Assembly: GCF_900142265.1 (NCBI RefSeq)
Contig: NZ_FRAH01000024.1
Location: forward strand, 1 to 46,520
Length of the DNA: 46,520 nucleotides
Source: Anaerotignum lactatifermentans DSM 14214
GTDB taxonomy: Bacteria > Bacillota > Clostridia > Lachnospirales > Anaerotignaceae
Direction: 5' to 3'
Under the pieces are notes generated by a model, which saw nothing but the letters and a program-made list of their open reading frames with translations, was not told where the DNA came from and did no database searches. Both the position numbers and the translations under genes were made by a program. Positions 41,633 through 46,520 of the stretch are shown piece by piece. How positions within the stretch are numbered: the first letter of the stretch is position 1; every line of letters starts with the position of its first letter.

Positions 41633-42697
41633 ATGCGCGATTTTTATTTGAAAAACAGACAGGCTCTTCAGGATTTTCTCATTCTGGGTGGCACCATATT
41701 GTTTTGTTTTCTCTTTTTCCGCTACTTGTTCCCGATTTTTCTGCCTTTTCTGGTGGGCTGGCTGCTGAGCCTTCTGTTCCGTCCACTGGCAACTTATCTG
41801 GAAAAGCGGCACATTCCCCGCTGGATTGGATCTTTGTTTTCCATCCTATTGTTTCTGGGGGTGATCTCCCTTTTTGTTGCGCTGATCGGCAATCGCATTG
41901 CCGCACAGGCGCAATCTTTCCTGCGGCTCATGCCCCAGTACATGCTCCTGATTCAAAACGCATTGAATCGGTTTTGGACACAGTTGGATAGTCTGCTGGT
42001 GGTACTGCCTGACCCTCTGCAAAATCTGATTCAAAACTCCACAGAGCAGCTGCGGGGCAATCTGTCCTCCATACTGCTTTCTCTGGTGCAGAGCACAGGT
42101 TCTTCATCCCTGACTTCCGTACCGAATTTTCTGCTGGGTGTGCTCATTGCGCTGCTGTCCTCCTATTTCTTCACAAAAGATGCAGCCCTCATTCGCAGCC
42201 TTTATGAAAAATATGTGCTTTCCCTGTTCCGCACATCCATCCATAATACAAAGCGGAATCTGAAAACATCCGTATGGGGCTATATCAAAACACAGCTGAT
42301 TCTGATGATTTACACCTTTGCCATCACATTCATCGGTCTTATGGTGCTGCGTTCTCCATTCGCTCTGCTGCTCAGCGTCATTATCGCCATCATTGATGCC
42401 CTGCCTTTCTTTGGCAGCGGATTCATTCTCTGGCCGGGTGCAGTCATCCATCTGATTCTTGGCTCTCCCAAGCTTGCCATTGGTTATATGGTCATTTACG
42501 CCGCTGTACAGATCATGCGGCAAATCATGCAGCCAAAGATTCTTGGTACACAGATTGGTCTGCACCCGTTGCTGACACTGTTTTCCATGTACTTCGGTTA
42601 TAAATGTATCGGCTTCTGGGGTCTGATTCTGGGACCTGTCATTGCCGTTATGCTGCAGGCATACTTCCAGACCCGTGAAAAACCACCAACCACATAA
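41633..42697 (+). CDS. AI-2E family transporter (permease)
   Basis: The 354-residue protein has about eight membrane segments and the AI-2E/YtvI layout: paired helices near the N-terminus (LILGGTILFCFLFFRYLFPI, GSLFSILLFLGVISLFVAL), a soluble central stretch, then a C-terminal block with ILGTQIGLHPLLTLFSMYFG and GFWGLILGPVIAVML. The family includes putative autoinducer-2 exporters and sporulation-linked permeases such as YtvI. I use ATG 41633-41635, which follows GGGAGGTG. The substrate is unknown. Confidence 0.88.
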   Translation: MRDFYLKNRQALQDFLILGGTILFCFLFFRYLFPIFLPFLVGWLLSLLFRPLATYLEKRHIPRWIGSLFSILLFLGVISLFVALIGNRIAAQAQSFLRLMPQYMLLIQNALNRFWTQLDSLLVVLPDPLQNLIQNSTEQLRGNLSSILLSLVQSTGSSSLTSVPNFLLGVLIALLSSYFFTKDAALIRSLYEKYVLSLFRTSIHNTKRNLKTSVWGYIKTQLILMIYTFAITFIGLMVLRSPFALLLSVIIAIIDALPFFGSGFILWPGAVIHLILGSPKLAIGYMVIYAAVQIMRQIMQPKILGTQIGLHPLLTLFSMYFGYKCIGFWGLILGPVIAVMLQAYFQTREKPPTT

Positions 42698-42911
42698 AAA
42701 AAGCGTTTTCGGTTTAGGGGCATCTTCATAAGAAAACAAAAAAGCCAAAGCCCTTATCATTACAAAGGATTTTGGCTTTCTTATTTTGTTCAGATTTTAT
42801 TTGTTATGTTTTCTTATGAAGACAGCCGTTGCAATTCCCCTTAAGAAATTAAGGAAAAGGAAAATCAATGTTTTCTTAAGGGGAAATTGCTTTTACCGAA
42901 AACGCTTTTTT
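42698..42911. repeat. 214-bp three-armed palindromic element
   Basis: An outer 16-bp perfect stem (42698-42713 with 42895-42910) encloses two arms. Arm 1 is a 16-bp perfect stem (42723-42738 with 42807-42822) that contains a 9-bp hairpin AAAGCCAAA/TTTGGCTTT (42741-42749, 42771-42779). Arm 2 is GCAATTCCCCTTAAGAAA (42831-42848) with a complement at 42872-42890 and one bulged base. It fills nearly the whole gap between the converging permease and cysK genes. It may be a MITE-like repeat, a structured RNA or a double terminator. Confidence 0.85.
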
Positions 42912-42919
42912 CTTATACT

Positions 42920-43852
42920 TTATGCCTGAAACATGGGTGTGGACAAATATCTGTCGCCAGTATCGGGCAGCAGAACGACGATGTTCTTGCCCTTATTTTC
43001 GGGACGTTTTGCCACTTCCAGAGCCGCATGGATGGCTGCCCCTGCGGAAATGCCCACCAACAGACCTTCTTTCTGTGCCACTTCTCTGCCTGCTGCATAA
43101 GTCGCTTCTTCTGTAACGGTGATAATTTCGTTATACAGCTTTGTATCCAGAATGGAAGGTACAAAGTTTGCGCCGATGCCCTGCAAGCCATGGCTGCCAG
43201 ATCTGCCTTCTGTCAGCAGAGGAGAGGAAGCAGGTTCCACACCGATAATCTGAACATCGGGATTCTTTTCTCTCAGATAACGACCTACCCCAGTGATGGT
43301 GCCGCCGGTACCAATGCCTGCCACGAAAATATCCACTTTGCCGTCGGTATCTTCATAGATTTCAGGACCTGTTGTTTCATAATGTGCCTGCGGGTTTGCA
43401 GGGTTGTCAAACTGTCCGGGAATGAATGCGCCGGGGATTTCTTTTGCCAGTTCTTCCGCTTTGGCAATGGCACCAGCCATGCCTTTTGCCCCTTCTGTCA
43501 GCACCAATTCCGCACCGAAAGCAGACATGAGCAGACGGCGTTCCATACTCATGCTGTCAGGCATCACGATGATGGCTCTGTAGCCTCTTGCCGCTGCCAT
43601 AACAGCCAGACCAATGCCCGTATTGCCGCTGGTAGGTTCGATGATAGTCGCGCCTGCTTTCAAAAGACCTTTTGCTTCCGCATCTTCCACCATTTTCTTT
43701 GCCACACGGTCTTTGGCACTGCCGCCGGGGTTCAAAAACTCCACTTTTGCCAAAACTTTCGCATCCAGATTATGGATTTCTTCCAAATGTGTCAGTTCCA
43801 GTAACGGCGTTTTGCCGATCAATTCTTCTATATTTTTGTAAATCTTTGCCAT
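42920..43852 (-). CDS. cysK: cysteine synthase (O-acetylserine sulfhydrylase)
   Basis: The 310-residue PLP enzyme makes cysteine from O-acetylserine and sulfide. The PLP lysine is in NPGGSAKDRVAKKM (near residue 42), the substrate loop is PTSGNTGIG (near 72), and the phosphate loop is GTGGTITGVG (near 180). Length and motifs are those of CysK. I use ATG 43850-43852, which follows AAAGGA; in-frame ATGs upstream lie inside the promoter. A consensus promoter is present at 43882-43910. Confidence 0.95.
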   Translation of the reverse strand: MAKIYKNIEELIGKTPLLELTHLEEIHNLDAKVLAKVEFLNPGGSAKDRVAKKMVEDAEAKGLLKAGATIIEPTSGNTGIGLAVMAAARGYRAIIVMPDSMSMERRLLMSAFGAELVLTEGAKGMAGAIAKAEELAKEIPGAFIPGQFDNPANPQAHYETTGPEIYEDTDGKVDIFVAGIGTGGTITGVGRYLREKNPDVQIIGVEPASSPLLTEGRSGSHGLQGIGANFVPSILDTKLYNEIITVTEEATYAAGREVAQKEGLLVGISAGAAIHAALEVAKRPENKGKNIVVLLPDTGDRYLSTPMFQA

Positions 43853-43881
43853 GGGAATCATCCTTTCCGCGATTTTTAAAC

Positions 43882-43910
43882 ATAGTATCACTATAGGTTT
43901 TGTATGTCAA
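43882..43910 (-). promoter_or_regulatory. cysK promoter
   Basis: TTGACA (43905-43910) and TACTAT (43882-43887) on the minus strand with a 17-base spacer. A CATAGTATCACTATAG motif overlaps the -10 and is partly palindromic, so it could be an operator. Confidence 0.75.
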
Positions 43911-44000
43911 GCTATTTTTTTCAGCCTGCATCTGTTCTCATATTACCACATTCCGCCGCTGCCTTCAAATAAACTTCATGCTTGTTTCGCTTTCTTTTCC

Positions 44001-44029
44001 TTGTATACGTTCTTTTTTTGTGCTAGTAT
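44001..44029 (+). promoter_or_regulatory. map promoter
   Basis: TTGTAT (44001-44006) and TAGTAT (44024-44029) with a 17-base spacer, 47 bases before the map start. The A+T-rich gap 43911-44076 holds nothing else that I can name. Confidence 0.65.
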
Positions 44030-44076
44030 TTTAATGGAAATATTCATTGATTGAGATATAGAAAGGAACGATTCAA

Positions 44077-44946
44077 ATGAAAATCGGACGCAACGATCCC
44101 TGCTGGTGCGGCAGCGGAAAAAAATATAAAGTCTGCCACGCAGATTTTGACGAAAAACTGGCAGAACTGAAATCCAAAGGGGAAAAAGTACCTCCCCACT
44201 CTCTCATCAAAACACCGGCACAGCTGGAAGGCATCCGCAAAGCCGGCAAACTGAACACAGAAATTCTGGATATGGTAGCGGAAAACATCCACGCAGGCAT
44301 GTCCACAGAAGACATCAACAAACTGGTTCATGAATACACCATCGCACACGGCGGCATCCCCGCACCTCTGAACTACTGCGGATTCCCTAAGAGTGTCTGC
44401 ACATCCGTAAACGATGTCATCTGCCACGGTATCCCCTCTCCCGATGAAATCCTGCAGGATGGGGACATCATCAACGTAGACGTTACCACCATTCTGGATG
44501 GTTATTACGCAGACGCATCCCGTATGTTCTGCATTGGTCAGGTCAGCGACGAAGCAAAAAAACTGGTGGAAGTCACAAAAGAATCTGTTGACCTTGCCCT
44601 GGCAGAAGTAAAACCTTGGGGTCATCTGGGTGACATCGGCGAAGTTATCAGCAAACATGTTTATGCTCACGGCTATACTGTCCTTCATGACATCGGCGGT
44701 CACGGTGTTGGCAACGACTTCCACGAAGAACCTTATGTATGCCACATCGGCAAAAAAGGCACCGGCATGCTGCTGGTTCCCGGCATGGTATTCACCATCG
44801 AACCCATGGTAAACGAAGGGGAAGAAGATTTCTTCCAGGATGAAGAAAACGGCTGGACTATCTACACAGAAGACGGTTCCCTTTCCGCTCAGTGGGAATA
44901 CACCGTTGCCATCACCGAAGACGGCGTAGAAGTCATTACCCATTGA
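44077..44946 (+). CDS. map: type I methionine aminopeptidase with SEC-C motif
   Basis: The 289-residue cytosolic enzyme removes the initiator methionine. Residues 1-22 are a SEC-C zinc motif (GRNDPCWCGSGKKYKVCH), a known extension in many Clostridia MetAPs that helps ribosome or protein contact. Metal ligands are visible as NVDVTTILDGYYADASRMF (two Asp), GGHGVGNDFHEEP (His), FTIEPM (Glu) and SAQWEYTVAIT (Glu). The start ATG 44077 follows AAAGGAACG. It is a separate unit, followed closely by the MFS gene. Confidence 0.95.
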   Translation: MKIGRNDPCWCGSGKKYKVCHADFDEKLAELKSKGEKVPPHSLIKTPAQLEGIRKAGKLNTEILDMVAENIHAGMSTEDINKLVHEYTIAHGGIPAPLNYCGFPKSVCTSVNDVICHGIPSPDEILQDGDIINVDVTTILDGYYADASRMFCIGQVSDEAKKLVEVTKESVDLALAEVKPWGHLGDIGEVISKHVYAHGYTVLHDIGGHGVGNDFHEEPYVCHIGKKGTGMLLVPGMVFTIEPMVNEGEEDFFQDEENGWTIYTEDGSLSAQWEYTVAITEDGVEVITH

Positions 44947-44984
44947 TAGATTTCACACAAATGAAAACGTGAGGTGTTGCATTT

Positions 44985-46181
44985 ATGAACGGTTCCAAAC
45001 ACATTTCCAACTGTTACAGCGCCTTACAGGGACTCTACTGGATGAGTTACGGCGCCATCTATACCTTTGCCGCCGTAGTCCTTTTAGACAGAAACTTTAC
45101 GGATTCACAGGTCGGCACACTCATTGCGCTGGCCTGTGTTTTTTCCGCAGTGTTTCAGCCCTTCGCGGCTGCGGCAGCTGACCGGGGAAAGCGGTTTTCT
45201 CTGCGGTCTTTGATGACGCTGATCTGTCTTTTGACCATCGTCCCTATGGTTCTGCTGTTTTTCTTTCCACAGCAAGCCCTTTCCGGCGTTTGTTATGTGA
45301 TTCTGCTTCTGCTGCATCTTGCCTTCCAGCCTCTTTTGAGCGCATTAGGCATGCATCTGCTCAATAACGGATATTATCTGAATTTCGGCGCTGCCCGCGG
45401 CATCGGCTCCATGTCCTATGCTGTCCTTGCCTTTTTCCTTGGGTCTTTGACGCTGATTTTTGGTCTGCGGTGTCTGCCTGTCATCGGCAGTCTGCTGTAT
45501 CTGCTTATGGCGGTATTATTGCAGGCATTTCCAGAAACCAAACGAAGCGGCTCATCCATCGTGTCCTCTCGGGGCACCGTTTCCATACTGCGGGAAAACC
45601 ATCGGTTTGCTGTCCTCTGTCTGGGCATCATCCTCATTTTCATTTCCCACAGTGCCATCAACACCTACATGATTCAGATTCTGCAGAAAATCGGCAAAGG
45701 CAATCAGGAACTGGGGCAGGTCATGGCATATACAGCCGTACTGGAATTTTTCGTGATGATCGGCTTTTCCAGATTCGTCAAAGGACGGGACTGCGGCAAC
45801 ATCTTACGTTTCACTGCCATCTTTTTTGTGCTGAAAGCCATTTTTGTTCCCTTGGCACCTACTCTGCCTTTGATTTACGTGGCCTTTCTGACACAGATTT
45901 TTTCCTTTGCCCTGTTCACACCGGCTTCTGTTTACTATGCAAATGCCATTCTTCCTGCCGGGGACAAAGTAAAAGGACAGGCAATGATCACCATTGCCAT
46001 CACCATCGGCAACATCGCCGGCAGCTTTCTCTGCGGCCATTTCATCACCCTTTGGGGCATCACAGCGGCTATCCTGGTGACCGCTGGCATTGCCATCATT
46101 GGTCTGATCTGCTTCTTCCTTGGCGCGGAAAAAACAGGACCCATTATCTTTTCTGAAACGCAAAAAAGTACCGAATCATAA
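44985..46181 (+). CDS. MFS transporter (PPP/NHS-like major facilitator)
   Basis: The 398-residue protein has about twelve membrane helices. It has the MFS motif-A-like FAAAAADRGKRFSLR after helix 2 and a short central loop near residue 200 (FPETKRSGSSIVSSRG). The N-terminus YSALQGLYWMSYGAIYTFAA resembles the MFS_1-like/nucleoside-H+ symporter-type subgroup. The substrate cannot be predicted. Start ATG 44985 follows GAGGTG, 38 bases after map, so it may be co-transcribed with map. Confidence 0.85.
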   Translation: MNGSKHISNCYSALQGLYWMSYGAIYTFAAVVLLDRNFTDSQVGTLIALACVFSAVFQPFAAAAADRGKRFSLRSLMTLICLLTIVPMVLLFFFPQQALSGVCYVILLLLHLAFQPLLSALGMHLLNNGYYLNFGAARGIGSMSYAVLAFFLGSLTLIFGLRCLPVIGSLLYLLMAVLLQAFPETKRSGSSIVSSRGTVSILRENHRFAVLCLGIILIFISHSAINTYMIQILQKIGKGNQELGQVMAYTAVLEFFVMIGFSRFVKGRDCGNILRFTAIFFVLKAIFVPLAPTLPLIYVAFLTQIFSFALFTPASVYYANAILPAGDKVKGQAMITIAITIGNIAGSFLCGHFITLWGITAAILVTAGIAIIGLICFFLGAEKTGPIIFSETQKSTES

Positions 46182-46190
46182 GAAAATCAA

Positions 46191-46320
46191 AACCACCCGT
46201 TGAACGGGTGGTTTGATCAGACCCTATAAGGGTCTATCTCTTGTGGTAGCCCCCTAAAGGGGGCATTGAATAGTCTGGCAACCACACTTTTAACTCTGGC
46301 TGCCCCCTACTCGGGGGCAC
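46191..46320. repeat. IS200/IS605 element end with subterminal hairpins
   Basis: AACCACCCGTT-G-AACGGGTGGTT (46192-46214) is followed by AGACCCT/AGGGTCT, GCCCCCT/AGGGGGC and TGCCCCC/GGGGGCA hairpins. Such palindromes are the recognition hairpins of single-strand IS200/IS605 transposases and lie beside the tnpA gene. Confidence 0.75.
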
Positions 46321-46330
46321 TTTTTATGCC

Positions 46331-46520
46331 TTATTTCACCGGCTCACCCGTGAACGGGTCTGTAAATTCCTTTAAACTTATTTGATCATTCATAATATCA
46401 TCTTCCAGCTGATTTTTGATGTATTCTTTTATTGCCGTTTCATATCTGCCTACTGTATCTACAAAATATCCTCTACACCAAAAATGTCGATTTCCATACT
46501 TGTACTTTAAGTTTGCGTGT
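46331..46520 (-). CDS. tnpA: IS200/IS605 transposase TnpA, C-terminal part (runs off the window)
   Basis: The minus strand reads RKLKYKYGNRHFWCRGYFVD, then TVGRYETAIKEYIKNQLEDD and ends FTDPFTGEPVK with TAA at 46331-46333. This is the C-terminal half of the small Y1 HUH transposase, with the catalytic-tyrosine helix. The N-terminal half with the HUH motif lies outside the window. Confidence 0.88.
   Translation of the reverse strand, partial: HANLKYKYGNRHFWCRGYFVDTVGRYETAIKEYIKNQLEDDIMNDQISLKEFTDPFTGEPVK

Noticed and set aside
1-46520. tRNA or rRNA genes
   Set aside because: I saw no cloverleaf with CCA-type acceptor or conserved rRNA segments in the window.

Overview
The window is a multiply nested mobile-element region in a low-to-moderate G+C, spore-forming member of the Clostridia, probably a gut Lachnospirales/Oscillospirales-type bacterium. 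This rests on a 3' fragment of a cotJC spore-coat gene, a methionine aminopeptidase with an N-terminal SEC-C motif, TTG starts behind strong AGGAGG ribosome binding sites, and conjugation genes of the Tn1549/C. difficile CTn type. True chromosome is seen only at the right end (about 41263-46520): cotJC', an AI-2E-type permease, cysK, map, an MFS transporter and an IS200/IS605 element running off the edge.

Four insertions sit one inside another, and the three inner ones can be rejoined in frame on paper. (1) An integrative conjugative element (ICE) fills 1 to about 41262 and appears to interrupt cotJC. Its transfer operon reads right to left: DUF6017 replication protein, DUF5348, PcfB, VirD4, a 75-aa protein, Maff2, VirB6/TrbL, PrgI, VirB4, DNA methyltransferase. 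(2) A 32.4-kb mobilizable element (IME1, about 4421-36862) is inserted in maff2. Joining the two ends restores a 71-codon gene. IME1 carries tet(W) with a Tn916-style attenuated leader, a SAM methyltransferase, RepA/DnaC-like replication genes, a MobC/relaxase pair and its own large serine recombinase. (3) That recombinase gene is itself split by a 21.1-kb element (IME2, about 6031-27175). Rejoining restores 539 codons. IME2 carries a TnpX/TnpW/TnpV set, a MobQ relaxase with a recognisable oriT, two primase genes, RhuM, and a SNF2 helicase/type III restriction locus. (4) The mod gene of that locus is split by a 2.3-kb fragment carrying intact aph(3')-IIIa between truncated sat4 and truncated ant(6). 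Removing it restores the mod frame, although mod also lacks its 5' part.

Functionally, each insertion disables a gene of the element that received it. IME1 splits the ICE transfer operon. IME2 splits the integrase of IME1. The resistance fragment splits the methyltransferase of IME2. The only full-length serine recombinase is the TnpX-like protein (21111-23033), so excision may have to run from the inside outwards. Intact predicted resistance genes are tet(W) (tetracycline) and aph(3')-IIIa (kanamycin/neomycin); sat4 and ant(6) are broken.

Smaller signals of interest are five 23-bp-spaced iterons inside the IME1 rep gene, 15-bp repeats inside the ICE replication gene, a recurring hairpin followed by TTTTTATGCCC before four element genes, an in-frame TAG in a sigma-like gene, and a 214-bp three-armed palindrome between the AI-2E permease and cysK genes. 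All functions are assigned by reading the sequence; no database search was run.
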